Under the pieces are notes generated by a model. It was given only the letters and a program-made list of their open reading frames with translations, was not told the origin of the DNA and did not search any database. The translations under genes and the position numbers were made by a program. Below are positions 10,889 to 20,696 of a DNA stretch of 64,000 nucleotides, piece after piece. The first letter of the stretch is position 1. Every line of letters begins with the position of its first letter. The DNA is from CAWBYL01 sp963793025 (GTDB lineage: Bacteria; Actinomycetota; Acidimicrobiia; Acidimicrobiales; Acidimicrobilacustridaceae): assembly GCA_963793025.1 (NCBI GenBank), contig CAWBYL010000003.1, positions 1-64,000 on the forward strand, in the 5' to 3' direction.

Positions 10889-11125
10889 TCAGCGGTCGGC
10901 GTCGAGCGGGGTCAGCGAGATCAGCGGGATGCCGATGTCGCGGAGCTTGTGCAGCACGGCGTGCAGGGCGGCCTGGTCGACGACCGGGCCGCGGATGGCG
11001 GTGGTGCCGTCGGCGGCGGTGGTGAGGGTCATCCCCTCGAACGAGCTGGCCCACCGGGCATCGAGGTGGCCCTTGACGCAGATCTCGTACTGCGGACCGC
11101 TCTGCTCACCGCTGCGTGCGTCCAT
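10889..11125 (-). CDS. Small conserved protein paired with LuxR-type regulator
   Basis: About 78 residues: MDARSGEQSGPQYEICVKGH, then LDARWASSFEGMTL and DGTTAIRGPVVDQAALHAVL, ending in LISLTPLDAD. I recall such small soluble proteins beside MalT-type LuxR regulators and DUF4386 genes in actinobacteria; the function is unknown. The ATG at 11125 is preferred over an in-frame ATG at 11191, because the conserved part begins with the YEICVKG strand and the upstream residues are low-complexity Arg/Gly. It is 67 nt downstream of the regulator stop and 51 nt upstream of the DUF4386 start. Confidence 0.7.
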   Translation of the reverse strand: MDARSGEQSGPQYEICVKGHLDARWASSFEGMTLTTAADGTTAIRGPVVDQAALHAVLHKLRDIGIPLISLTPLDADR

Positions 11126-11192
11126 CGGACCATCTCTCGCTCGTCGTCCTTGTCGTTGGAGCGAAGGTACGAAGCGAGGTGGTGAGCGCACA

Positions 11193-13965
11193 TCACCACA
11201 TGTGGTGAGCGACCTGGTGGTTCTCCCGGGAGCGGGGCCCTAGCAGACCGAGCTCGTCGGCCCGGCGGACGGCCGCCCGCCGGCTGTTCACGCCGAGCTT
11301 GGCGTAGATGCTCTTGGTGTGGGTCCGCATGGTGTTGAGCGACACCATCAGCTCCCGGGCGATGTCGGGCCCGTCCAGATCGGAGCGCAGCAGGCGGAGC
11401 ACGTCGAGCTCCCGCTCGCTGAGGGGCACCACCAGACCGGCCTGGCTCGGCGTCGTCGGGGCGGGGCTCGGCTCCGGGGTGACGGAGTCGAGGAGGCGTC
11501 GGGCCTGAGCCTGGGCCCGGCCCTCCTGGGTGACGGCCGTCAGCAGCGTGGTCATGGGCGGGCCCTCGTCGAGGAACACCCGCACCTGGCCCTCGGGCTC
11601 GGCCAGCAGCAGGGCCTCGTCGACGGCCGCCATCGCGCTGCGCCGATCGCCCCTGGCCTGGCGGGCCATGGCCTGGAGCACGAGCACCTCGATGACGCTG
11701 CCGGTGCGCTGGCCCTCCTGGGCGGCGGCGAGGAGCCGGTCGAGCAGCCGCTCGGCGTCGGGTCCGGCGTCGGGCTCACCGTCGGCCGCCGCTGGCCAGC
11801 AGCGCCCGGGCCAGGGTGATGTGCTCGTACTCGCTGACGTAGGTCAGCTCGTCGTCGGGCGACAGCCCCCGCTCGCGGGCCCAGGCCATGGCCTCGGCGA
11901 CCCGGCCCTCGGCCACCAGGACCCGGGCCCGCACCGCCGACGGACGGCGCACCTCGGGCGAGAAGTCGGTGTCGTACACCCGCTCGGCCTGGTCGAGCAG
12001 CTCGACGGCCGTGGCCAGGTCGCCGTCGATCCGAGCCAGCAGCGCGGTGGCCACCCGCCACCGGTAGGGGTGCTGGGGGAAGCCGGCCTGCTCCCCCAGC
12101 TCCATGGCGACGGCGAGGTGCCGGCGGGCGCCGTCGAGGTCGTTGCGCTCCCGGAGCACCTCGCTGATGCCCACGTTCATGTCGGCCACGCCCCGCACGA
12201 TGGGCGGGTCCGCCGCGGCGGCCAGGCGCAGCGCCCGCTCGTAGTGGTCCATGGCGTCGCTCAGCCGGCCCTGGGCGATGCGGATGTCGGCCAGCGTGTT
12301 GGTGCCGGCGATCACGTCGGCCTCGTGGCCGGCCTTCTCCACGCTGGCCATGCCCTGGGCGAACCAGCGGTGGGCCTCCTCCAGGTCCCCCTCCGACCAG
12401 TAGGTCAGGCCCAGCAGCGAGGCCGCCGCCCCCCACTGGAGGTGGTCGTCCTCGCCGGCCAGCTCGAGCACCCGCCGGGCGTGGACCCGGGTCGCCGGCA
12501 GGTCGCCCATGAGCCGGGCCTGGGCGGCTCGGAACATGGCGATGGAGGCGGGGAGGGTGCCGAAGCCGGCCTCGTCGACCACGACCATCTCGGCCGAGCC
12601 GCCTTCGGATCCGGTGGCAGGATCGGCGTCGAGCCACTGCTCGGCGGCGGCCAGGCGCTCCTCCACTCCGGCGAGGTCGCCGGTGGCCATCAGGGCCCCC
12701 ACCGACTGGACGGCGAGCACCGGCCGCACCGAGAACACCTCGGCCGGCAGCTGCTCCAGCCACTCCCGCAGCACGCCCTCCTGGCGGCGCTGGCGCATGG
12801 CCGGGATGGCGGCCTCGATGAGGTCGGCGGCGCGGTCGAAGTCCCGGCCGGCCAGGGCGTGGCCGATGGCCTCGGACCGTTCGCCGTTGGCCTCGCACCA
12901 GTCCGCGGCCCGGCCGTGGAGCTCCCCGACGAGCTCGGGCTGCTCGTCGATCAGGCGGGCCCGCAGGACGTCGGCGAACAGGTGGTGGTAGCGGTACCAG
13001 TGGCGGCGGTCGTCGAGGGCGACCACGAACAGGTTCCCCCGGTCGAGGGTCTCCAACATGGCCTGCCCGCCGCCGTGGCCGGTGGTGGCGTCGCACACCG
13101 AACCATTGAGCCGGCTCAGTATCGAGGTCTGGAGCAGGAAGTCCCGCACCGCTTCGGGCTGGCGTTCCAGCACCTCGCCCACCAGGTAGTCCACGACGTA
13201 GCGGTCGTCGCCGGCGAAACCGGCGATGAACCCGGCGACGTCGTCGCGGCCCTGCATCGAGAGGGCGGCCAGCTGGAGGGCGGCGATCCAGCCCTCGGTG
13301 CGGCCCTCGAGCGGCGGCCACGTCGGGCTCGGCCAGCTCCAGGCCCATGACCTCGTTGAGGTAGGTCGCCGCCTCGCCGGCGGTGAAGCGCAGATCGGCG
13401 GCCCGGATCTCGACCAGCTCGCCTCGCGCCCGCAGACGGGCCAGCGGCAGGTCGGGGTCGGCCCGGCTGGTGATCACCAGGTGCACGTGGGCCGGGAGGT
13501 GCTCGAGCAGGAAGGCCATGCCCTCGCGCACGTCGGGCGCCTCGATCACGTGGAAGTCGTCGAGCACCACCACCACGTCGTCGGCCACCGCGTCGAGGTC
13601 GTTCAACAGCGTGGCCAGCACCGACTCCATGGCCTGGCCCGCCTCCAGCAGCGCGAGCGCCGAGTCGCCGACGTCGGGGGCGGCGGTCTGCAGGGCGGCG
13701 ATGCAGGTAGGTCCAGAAGCGGCCGGCATCGTTGTCGCGCTCGTCGAGCGACAGCCACGCCGTGGTGCCCCCGGCGGCGGCGTCGGACGCCACCCAGTCG
13801 GTGACCAGCGTCGACTTGCCGAACCCGGCCGGGGCCGAGACCAGGGTCAACCGCGGACAGGCGGATCCGGCGCAGCCGGTCGGTCAGCCGAGGCCGGTCC
13901 ACCAGCCCGCCCCGACGCCGAGGGACGTGGAACTTCGTCTCCAGCAGCGGCCCGGTCATCGTCAC
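11193..13965 (-). CDS. LuxR-family (MalT/LAL-type) ATP-binding regulator, frameshifted
   Basis: Assembled across five frame segments, this is about 920 residues, normal for a large ATP-binding LuxR regulator. It starts TGPLLETKFHVPRRRGGLVD (ATG 13965). Walker A is SAPAGFGKSTLVTDW (about 13830), and a Walker B-like VVVVLDDFHVIE follows (about 13570). Next are a winged/arm region (WYRYHHLFADVLRARL), TPR-like helices (ERLAAAEQWL, ARRVLELAGED) and a C-terminal LuxR HTH with LSERELDVLRLL and NTMRTHTKSIYAKLGVNSRR. Breaks fall near 13855, 13715, 13315 and 11775. All segments keep clean coding sequence, so single-base indels in the assembly are as likely as inactivation. Inducer and targets are unknown; the small protein and DUF4386 gene follow it. 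Confidence 0.8.
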
Positions 13966-14092
13966 CGCCGGGCGATCAGCGGCGGTCCGCCACGCCGTGC
14001 GCAGCCGACGCCGCTCCTGATCATCGGCCCAGTGTCCTACATCGAGCCGCCCGGGGGGTGTGGCGGTCGTCGGTCCTGCCGAACCTCGCGGC

Positions 14093-14770
14093 CTACCGCT
14101 GCGAGCTGGCGGCGGCGGCCGCCACCGTGGCGCGGTCGGCCGGCTGCGGGCCCTTGGACCAGTCGGACAGATCGGCGGCGTACATCACCCCGTAGGCCGC
14201 CGTGTCGGGCTGCACCCGCCACCCCTCGGCGAGGGGACCGAGGTCGACGGCGTCGTAGCCGATCTCGTCCAGCAGTCCGGTGACGGTGGCCTTGGCGTCG
14301 GGGTCGTTCCCGGCGATGGTGAGGGCGCTGCGCTCGGAGTCCCCCGACGGCCGGGCCAGGGCGGCCAGGTGCTCGAAGTAGATGTTGTTGAACGCCTTCA
14401 CCACCTTCGACTCGGGGAGGTGGGCCTGGAGCAGCTCCGAGCTGGTCGTCACCCCGTCGTCGAGGCCCTCGAACCGGCCGTCCCGGTCCGGGTAGTAGTT
14501 CATGGTGTCGATCACGACCTTGCCGCGCAGCTCCTCCACGGGCACGTCGCGGTAGTTCTTCAGCGGGATCGTCACCACCACGACATCCGCAGCCGAGGCC
14601 GCCTCCGCCGACGTTGCCGCTGAAGCATGCGGGCCGAGCTCGCTCACCAGGTCGGTGAGGGTCTCCGGACCCCGGCTGTTGCTCATCACGACGTCGTGGC
14701 CGGCATCGACGGCCAGCTTGGCCACCGTGCTGCCGATGTTGCCGCTACCGATGAATCCCCATGTGGTCAT
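14093..14770 (-). CDS. NADPH-dependent F420 reductase-type oxidoreductase
   Basis: A 225-residue Rossmann protein. MTTWGFIGSGNIGSTVAKLA gives the GxGxxG motif, and NSRGPETL after strand 2 suggests NADP(H). VVVTIPLKNY and VIDTMNYYP match the NADP-oxidoreductase/F420-dependent family (PF03807 type). KVVKAFNNIY and AGNDPDAKATV are also typical. The ATG at 14770 is chosen because the glycine loop must lie near the N-terminus. Neighbours upstream on the same strand are a P450 and an ABC transporter, separated by about 90 nt. It may reduce F420 or act on another substrate; the sequence alone does not say. Confidence 0.8.
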   Translation of the reverse strand: MTTWGFIGSGNIGSTVAKLAVDAGHDVVMSNSRGPETLTDLVSELGPHASAATSAEAASAADVVVVTIPLKNYRDVPVEELRGKVVIDTMNYYPDRDGRFEGLDDGVTTSSELLQAHLPESKVVKAFNNIYFEHLAALARPSGDSERSALTIAGNDPDAKATVTGLLDEIGYDAVDLGPLAEGWRVQPDTAAYGVMYAADLSDWSKGPQPADRATVAAAAASSQR

Positions 14771-14863
14771 GACCGCTCCCAACCACCTGGCGCCGCCAGC
14801 CATTCCACGGTTGGTGAAGTCGTGAGTGGAAGGTCAGGCCTTCAAGTCGGAGCGCGGCGCTCC

Positions 14864-16070
14864 TCAGCCCCGTCGGCCGAACGACACCGGCAGGAACGGG
14901 ACCGACGCTGCCGAAGGTCCGATCGACGACCACACCCTCACCGAGCACCGGTCGGTCCCACCGGGCCAGCTGTCGCTCCAGGATGACCCGCAGCTCCATA
15001 CGGGCCAGATTCGCGCCCAGGCAGAAGTGCCGGCCGATGCCGAAGCTCAACTGCCCCTTCTCGCCTTGGCGGGTGATGTCGAACCGTGCCGGCTCCTCGA
15101 ACACCGCCGGGTCGCGGTGAGCGGCGGTGAGCACCAGCCAGGAGATCGAACCGGCCGGGAGCATGAGCCCCCGGTAGTCGCAATCCTCGGTGTTGAGCAC
15201 CGGCGTGGCCCCCACCGTCGTCTCGAAACGGCCACACTCCTCCACCGCCGCCGCCACCAGTGTGGGGTCAGCGCGCAGCTGGTCCCATTGCTCGGGGTAC
15301 GCCGCCAACAGCCACGTGACGATGGCCGCCGAGCGCATCGTGTTGTCGGCCGATGCCGAGAGCATCTCGTGGAGCAGGGTGCGCACGTCGGCACCGGTGA
15401 TGCGGCCCTCGGACTCAGCCGCCAACAGCATGGACGTGAGGTCGTCGCCAGACTGTGACTGCTTGGCCTCGATGAGGTGCTCGACGTAGCCCTTGAGCTC
15501 GGCGTTGGCGGCCATGATCTCGGGACCGTCGGCGGGGTCGGCCCGAAACGACTTCAACAAGGTGTCGGACCAGACCGTGAGCTTCTCGCCGTCGGCCTCC
15601 GGAGCTCCGACCATCCAGCAGAACACGGCACCGGGGACGACCCGGGCCACGTCGGCCACGAACTCACACGACCCGTCCGGCTCGACGGCATCGAGCAGAC
15701 GATCCACCAGGTCGACCGTGGCGTCGCGGAGCAGGTTGATTCGCTTGGGGGTGAACCAGGGAGAGAGGACGCCCCGCAACGCACGGTGCTCGGCGCCCTC
15801 GCTGCCGAGCACGGTGCGACCCTCCCCGACGAGCATGGCGATGGCGTCGGGCCCGAGGTAGTCCATGAGCTTGAGTGCTCCCGACCGGAAGCGGTCGTCC
15901 AGCAGCGCCGCCTCACACGCCTCGTAGGAGAGGATCTCGACGCCCCGGTACGTGCGTATCGCCCACGTCTCGGCGAGGAGAGACCCGTAGGCGCGGTCGG
16001 GGTCGGCCAGGAACTCCGGAGCGAACGTGTCGATCTCGGGGAGGTCGTCGACCTCCATCGGCGCGCTCAC
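14864..16070 (-). CDS. Cytochrome P450 in ABC transporter operon
   Basis: About 402 residues. The heme loop FGIGRHFCLGANLARME supplies the Cys ligand (about 15040), the K-helix ExxR is EECGRFE, and the I-helix region is SASADNTMRSA, with Asn before Thr. The GTG at 16070 (VSAPMEVDDLPEID) overlaps the preceding stop as GTGA; ATG 16058 is an alternative. The uninterrupted frame continues to 14745, but a shift near 14910 gives the standard P450 ending VPFLPVSFGRRG and TGA at 14864, which I regard as correct. It is translationally coupled to a substrate-binding lipoprotein, so it probably oxidises a compound imported by this transporter. No ferredoxin or reductase gene is adjacent. Confidence 0.8.
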
Positions 16071-17186
16071 GTGCCGATCACCGTGGTCGCGCGCCTGGTA
16101 GGCGTCGTCGAGCACCGTGAGATCGATGTACGTGGTCGGATCGGGGAGATCGGTGAGACCGAGCGTGGCCATTCCGGCGTACACCGGGCCGGCCACCTCC
16201 GAGGGATCGAGGTAGAAGAGCCCCTTGGTCTCGGTCAGAGGGCTCTCCATGAGGCCGATGTTCGCCTCGAGGACCAACTGCTCCTTCTCCGGGTCGAGCC
16301 CGAGGTCGGCGCCGTAGTCCTCGACGGTCGCCTGCACCCCCTCGCTCGGATCGGCGATCACGGTCTCCCACCCGGCGATCGTCGCTCGCATGAACCGCAC
16401 GACCGCGTCGCGGTTGGCATCCAGATAGCTGCGAGTGGTGGTGACCACACCGGCATAGCCGGGGAAGCCGATCTCGCCGAACATGACCACGACCGGGTCG
16501 ATGCCCTGCATCTCGAGGTCGATGGGCTGGTTGGTGATGAACCCGACGAGCACGTCGCAGTCCCCGGCGAGCAGGGCCGAGGCATCCGAGCCCACCGGAA
16601 CGACCTCGATGTCGGGCTCCACGCCGGCGCCCGCCATCAACCCCTTGAGCAGCGCCTCGTACGACGGGTCGGTACCGACCTTCTTCCCGACCATCTCGCT
16701 CAGGGAACCGACCGGGTTGTCCGGCAGAGACACGAGGCAGGCCGGGTTCTCCTGGGTCTGGGCGCCGATCACGACGAGATCGGTCCCCGCCTTCACCGCG
16801 GTGGCCACGAAGGTGAAGCCCGACGCACTGCCGATCTCGGCGCCACCACCGGCCAGCACCTGCTCGGGGTAGGGGCCCTGGGGCCCGCTCCCCAGGAAGT
16901 CCATCCCGATGCCGGCGTCGGAGTACATGCCGTCGGCATCGGCCACGTAGTAGCCGGCATAGGCCGAGTCCTTCACCCAGCTCAGTTGGAACCGGATGTC
17001 GGTCGGAGCTCCGCCGAAGGTGGTCCCGGTCGAGGCCGACCCGTCACTCCCCGGCGAGGACCCGGTGGACGAATCGGAGCTTCCGCAGCCCGCAAGCCAC
17101 AGGCCTCCGCCCACCACGACGATCCCTGAACGGGCGAGGAAGGCCCGGCGCCCGAAGCCGGGGGGTGGGGTGGATGTTGGATTCAC
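16067..17186 (-). CDS. ABC transporter substrate-binding lipoprotein (NMT1/THI5-like)
   Basis: The GTG start at 17186 overlaps the permease stop (GTGA). A twin-arginine-like, lipobox signal follows: GRRAFLARSGIVVVGGG and LAGCGSSD, with Cys as the lipid site. The mature part begins with IRFQLSWVKDSAYAGYYVA and GMYSDAG, then VLAGGGAEIGSASG, as in NMT1/THI5-like proteins that bind pyrimidines, sulfonates, nitriles or aromatic acids. It ends in YIDLTVLDDAYQAR. The frame reads through into the P450 gene; a one-base shift at the end would produce TTVIGT and TGA at 16067, overlapping the P450 GTG. The protein is about 370 residues. The ligand cannot be named from sequence. Confidence 0.85.
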
Positions 17187-18038
17187 GTGAACCTCCGGCG
17201 AGCGGCACGCTCGAGTTGGTGGGTGGAGAGGAAGAGCACCGCCGACAGAGCCGAGGCGACCACGGCCACACCCCACGAGCGCGGGATCTGGGAGTAGTCG
17301 AGACGGGTGCGGGCGAACAGCGAGCCCAGGCCGTCGGTGCCGATCAGGTACTCGGCGGCCAAAGCGCCGAGCACCGCCGCTGCCGCGCCGAGCCGCACGG
17401 CTCCGGCGAGAGCGGGGACGGCGGACGGGAGGGCGACCTTGGTCAGCACGTTGTGGCGACGGCCGCCGTAGGCGTGGACGACGTCGATGGCCACCGGCGA
17501 GGCCGAGCGCAGGGCGGCTCCGACCAGCACATAGGCGAACGAGAAGGTGAGGAAGGCATCGACCGCCACGACGGTCACCGGGGTGTACCCGAGGATCCGG
17601 GCCAGAACCGGTATGAGCACGACGACGGGCATCAGCCGGACCAGCAGCAGCGAGGGCGCGCCGAACGCTCCGACAGGGGCAGCCACCACACCCCGACGGC
17701 GACCGCGGTGCCGGCCGTGGTGCCGATCAGCAGACCCAGCCCGGCCGTGCGCAGCGTGGCGGCGGTAGCTGCCACGTACTCACCCGGGTCGTCGACGATG
17801 TCGGCGAGGACCGAGCCCGGTGTCGGCACGACGATGGCGTCGACGTCACCGATGGTGACCCACGCCTGCCACAGGGCGACGATCGACCAGGACGAACACC
17901 AGCGTGCCGACGAGGGGCGTGAGCACGGAGAGGACGCGGCGACGGCGTCCCGGTCTCGCCCGGGATGTCCTCGATGGACGGCCCCACGAACTCGAGATCG
18001 CGGGGATCGACCGCGTCGGCGGTGTCGGCGAGAGTCAT
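17183..18038 (-). CDS. ABC transporter permease (SsuC/TauC type), frameshifted
   Basis: About 285 residues after repair. The start MTLADTADAVDPRDLEFVGP at ATG 18038 overlaps the upstream permease stop (ATGA). Readable frames include VPTPGSVLADIVDD, YVAATAATLRTAGLGLLIG, then APSLLLVRLMPVVVLIPVLA, and the permease signature region YGGRRHNVLTKVALPSAVPA with AEYLIGTDGLGSLFARTRLD. Breaks are near 17880 and 17680. The long hydrophilic N-terminal extension (about 45 residues) before the first helix is unusual for the family. It is the second of two non-identical permeases, so the membrane unit is probably a heterodimer. Confidence 0.75.
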
Positions 18039-18845
18039 CGGCTCCTCGCCTTGGCCGCCGATTCCAGCACGCCCCCGATGCCGTAGGCGAGAGCGCTCAG
18101 ACCGGTGACGAGCAGGCCGGTCGCCCACAGCTGCGGCACCCGCACGTTGCGCATCGACGTGACGAGGAGCGGACCGAGTCCACTGTCGGCGCCGAACCAC
18201 TCTCCGAACACCGCACCCAGCACCGCGGCGGGGAAGGCCAGCCGCACGCCCGTGGCGAACCCGGGCAGGGCCGCGGGGAGGTGCAGCGACCGCACCAGTC
18301 GCCAGCGATGGGCCCCGTAGGCGACGAGGAGGTCGGTCTGAGCGGCGGTCACGGACCGCAAGGCGGCCGCCGCGGGCACGAACATGGCGAAGAACGCCCC
18401 CAGAGAGGCGATCACCACGGGCACCCGTTGGGCCGAGAACAGGGTGACGAGCACCGGGCCGAGCACGATGACGGGGAGGGCCTGAACAGTGGCGGCGACC
18501 CGCTCGGTCGTGCGATGGAGAGCAGGTACGAGCAAGGGGCACGACGGCCAGGACGATCGCTGCGATCCCACCGATCATCAGGCCCCGCGTCGCCTCGCCG
18601 GCGGTGATGGTCGTGGCTCGGGAGAAGAGCTTGCGGCGCAGTGGGTCGCTGAGCACGTCCCAGACGGCGGCCGGCGTCGGCACGGCCCCGTCGAACCATT
18701 GCTGTTGGCCGGCGATCGCCCAGACCGACAACGTGGCGGCCACGCCGACCGCCCCGGCGACCGCTCGGACCACAACCCGCCGGGCGCCGAGAGGCCGGCT
18801 GCCCCGCGAGATGCGGGTGCGGGGAGCGGCGGTGACCGAGGTCAT
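18035..18845 (-). CDS. ABC transporter permease (SsuC/TauC type), first gene of operon
   Basis: About 270 residues across two frames. The start MTSVTAAPRTRISRGSRPLG at ATG 18845 is followed by WAIAGQQQWFDGAVPTPAAV and the N-terminal helix GLMIGGIAAIVLAVV. After a break near 18540 come TVQALPVIVLGPVLVTLFSA, VTAAQTDLLVAYGAHRWRLV (EAA-loop region) and EWFGADSGLGPLLV. It opens the operon permease-permease-binding protein-P450, all joined by 4-bp overlaps. No ATP-binding subunit is present in the operon or nearby; the closest ATPase gene (47.4 kb) belongs to a different transporter class. Expression is probably controlled by the divergent TetR gene and the palindromes at 18883-18920. Confidence 0.75.
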
Positions 18846-18882
18846 GACGGGAGAGGTTCGTCCGGCAACGGTTTCGGTGAAG

Positions 18883-18920
18883 TTTCACAGGTGTGAAAGT
18901 GCTTGCACGACTGTGAAAGT
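18883..18920. promoter_or_regulatory. Operator: TTTCACA-GG-TGTGAAA plus a repeat half-site
   Basis: TTTCACA (18883-18889) and TGTGAAA (18892-18898) form a perfect inverted repeat with a 2-nt centre. TGTGAAAGT occurs at 18892-18900 and again at 18912-18920, exactly 20 bp apart, which is about two helical turns. It sits in the 104-bp gap between the transporter operon and the divergent TetR gene, where a TetR dimer pair would bind. Confidence 0.75.
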
Positions 18921-18949
18921 CAGTCGCTGCGGATCGCTAGGCTCCAGAC

Positions 18950-19584
18950 ATGTCCACCGCCCGAGGGGTCGAAGTCGACGAGGCCACCCGCACCGACGCC
19001 CCTCACCTCGAGACGGGCACGACCGGCCCCTCGACCGCTGACCGCATCCTCGACGCCGCCATCACCGTGTTCGCCGAGCAGGGCATCGCCGGCACGGGCA
19101 TGCGGGGACTGGCCGACGCCGCCGGGGTCAGCGTCCCGACCCTGTACAACCACTTCAGTCGAAGGGCGCACTGGTCAGCGCCAGTCTTCGCCCGGCAAGG
19201 CTCGTCGTCGACGTCCTGCGAGGACCTGCCCGTCCTGCCGCCCACATGGCCGAACGCCTCGACGCGGTCGTCCATGCCCAGTTCGCCTTCCTCGGCGAGC
19301 ACTACGAGCTCTCGAAACTCATCAACCGCGAGGCGGTCAGCGGGACCGTCGAGGCGCTCGAACTGCAGGACGGGTTCGTCGCCACCTGGATCCGTACCTG
19401 GCGGGACACCATCGCCGAGGCGGCCGACCTTCGCCCCGGCACCGATCTCGACGCCGCCGCCGAGGCGGTGAAGTGCTGCGTGTGGGGGATCTTCTCCGTC
19501 TACCTGGCCGTCGACCCGGGAGACTTCGACGCCGAAGCATCGATGGCGGCCATGGTCACCACCATGACCGCCGCCCTCACGTGA
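18950..19584 (+). CDS. TetR-family transcriptional regulator, frameshifted
   Basis: About 210 residues. The N-terminal HTH reads TADRILDAAITVFAEQGIAG, TGMRGLADAAGVSVPTLYNH then FS, the canonical TetR DNA-binding domain. After breaks near 19160 and 19240 the ligand domain continues with HMAERLDAVVHAQFAFLGEH, YELSKLINREAVSGTVEAL and WIRTWRDTI. ATG 18950 follows TAGGCT by 6 nt, suggesting a leaderless transcript. It is divergent to the transporter/P450 operon and next to the palindromic operator, so it very probably represses that operon and itself. The inducer is presumably the imported compound or a P450 product (inference). Confidence 0.8.
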
Positions 19585-19658
19585 GCTCGGCCCCCCGCTC
19601 CTGGCCCGGTTCTTCGTGATCGCGGTCGGGCTCGTGCCCGTCGCCTGGAACGTCTGAC

Positions 19659-20618
19659 GTGCGCCGGCGCGACACGCCGCTGTGGTGGCGGCTCGGCTTC
19701 TCGATCCTGACGCTGCTCGTCGCCCTCGGGATCCTGGTCACGACCTGGAGCGCAACCATGGCGTCGCACCCCGCCTACCTCCTGACCCTCTGTGGTCGTG
19801 GCCGTCGCCGTTCGTGGCCGTCGCCTCGTGCTTCTTCGTCAGACGGGGCGCTCCCCTTGCCACCGATCCGCGGCGACGACTCTGGCTGCGACGGACCGCT
19901 CACGGGTTCGAGATCGTCGCTCTGCTGGCGTTGCTGGGCGGTCTCGTCTGGCTCCGTCCACTGGCCGCGTCGAGCGAGGCGATCGACGCCATGGCCGGAA
20001 CTCCCGACGTCGCCGTCACCGACTCCGCCACCCGCATCGACCTGCGCCCGAGGGACCGCCCGCACCACCGGCCTGGTCTTCTATCCCGGCGCCAAGGTCG
20101 ACCCCCGCGCCTACGTCCCCAACCTCACCCCGCTGGCCGCCGCCGGCTATCCGGTGATCATCCTCAAGCTCCCCTACAACATCGCCTTCTTCGATCCGAA
20201 CGGCGCCTACCGGGTCATGGACGCCAACCCGCAGATCACCCGGTGGGCCGTCGGCGGGCACTCGCTGGGTGGGGTCGTCGCCTCGTCGGTCGCCGGGAGC
20301 GACGACCCCCGGGTCGGCGGCCTGCTGCTGTGGGCTTCGTATCCCAACAGCAGCATCGCGACCGGACGTCGCTGCAGGTCACGTCCATCTCCGGGTCGAA
20401 CGACGGCCTGGCCACGCCCGCCAAGATCGACGACACCAAGGCCCGCCTGCCCCCGACACCCGGTACGTCGTGATCGACGGCGGCATCCACTCGTTCTTCG
20501 GCGACTACGGCCTGCAGTCCGGCGACGGAACCCCGTCGATCACCAGGGACAAGCCCAGAGGGAGATCCAGGCCGCCAGCCTCGACCTGATCCAACGCGTC
20601 GAGGCCACGGCCCGCTGA
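19659..20618 (+). CDS. Membrane-anchored alpha/beta hydrolase, frameshifted
   Basis: About 320 residues over several frames. N-terminal helices are LGFSILTLLVALGILVTTW and FEIVALLALLGGLVWL. The hydrolase domain has GLVFYPGAKVDPRAYVPNL, AAAGYPVIILKLPYNIAFFD, a nucleophile elbow GGHSLGGVVASS (Ser, about 20270) and a late histidine in VIDGGIHSFFGDYG (about 20490). This is the pattern of the alpha/beta hydrolase family with a YPGAKV motif (Abhydrolase_5 type); the substrate is unknown. Breaks lie near 19780, 20050, 20365, 20450 and 20565. It starts at GTG 19659. A short reading frame just before it (LLARFFVIAVGLVPVAWN, TGA at 19655) may be the end of another small gene. Confidence 0.7.
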   Translation: MRRRDTPLWWRLGFSILTLLVALGILVTTWSATMASHPAYLLTLCGRGRRRSWPSPRASSSDGALPLPPIRGDDSGCDGPLTGSRSSLCWRCWAVSSGSVHWPRRARRSTPWPELPTSPSPTPPPASTCARGTARTTGLVFYPGAKVDPRAYVPNLTPLAAAGYPVIILKLPYNIAFFDPNGAYRVMDANPQITRWAVGGHSLGGVVASSVAGSDDPRVGGLLLWASYPNSSIATGRRCRSRPSPGRTTAWPRPPRSTTPRPACPRHPVRRDRRRHPLVLRRLRPAVRRRNPVDHQGQAQREIQAASLDLIQRVEATAR

Positions 20619-20646
20619 GGAGCCGGGGAATGGTCCTCGGGCGTGC

Positions 20647-20672
20647 CGGGTTGGGCGAGGAGTCCCAACCCG
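20647..20672 (+). terminator. Hairpin between hydrolase and peroxiredoxin genes
   Basis: CGGGTTGGG (20647-20655) pairs perfectly with CCCAACCCG (20664-20672) around an 8-nt loop. It lies 29 nt after the hydrolase stop and 25 nt before the peroxiredoxin ATG. A terminator is most likely; a leader attenuator is possible. Confidence 0.55.
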
Positions 20673-20696
20673 TGGACCGTCACGAATCGAGCAGCC

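Noticed and set aside
11530..13350. A 606-codon open frame on the plus strand
   Set aside because: It is antisense to the LuxR-type regulator, rich in Gly/His/Arg/Pro low complexity, and a usual shadow of GC-rich coding sequence.
15477..17129. A 550-codon plus-strand frame
   Set aside because: It lies antisense to the P450 and binding-protein genes, which have clear motifs; composition is His/Arg/Gly-rich.
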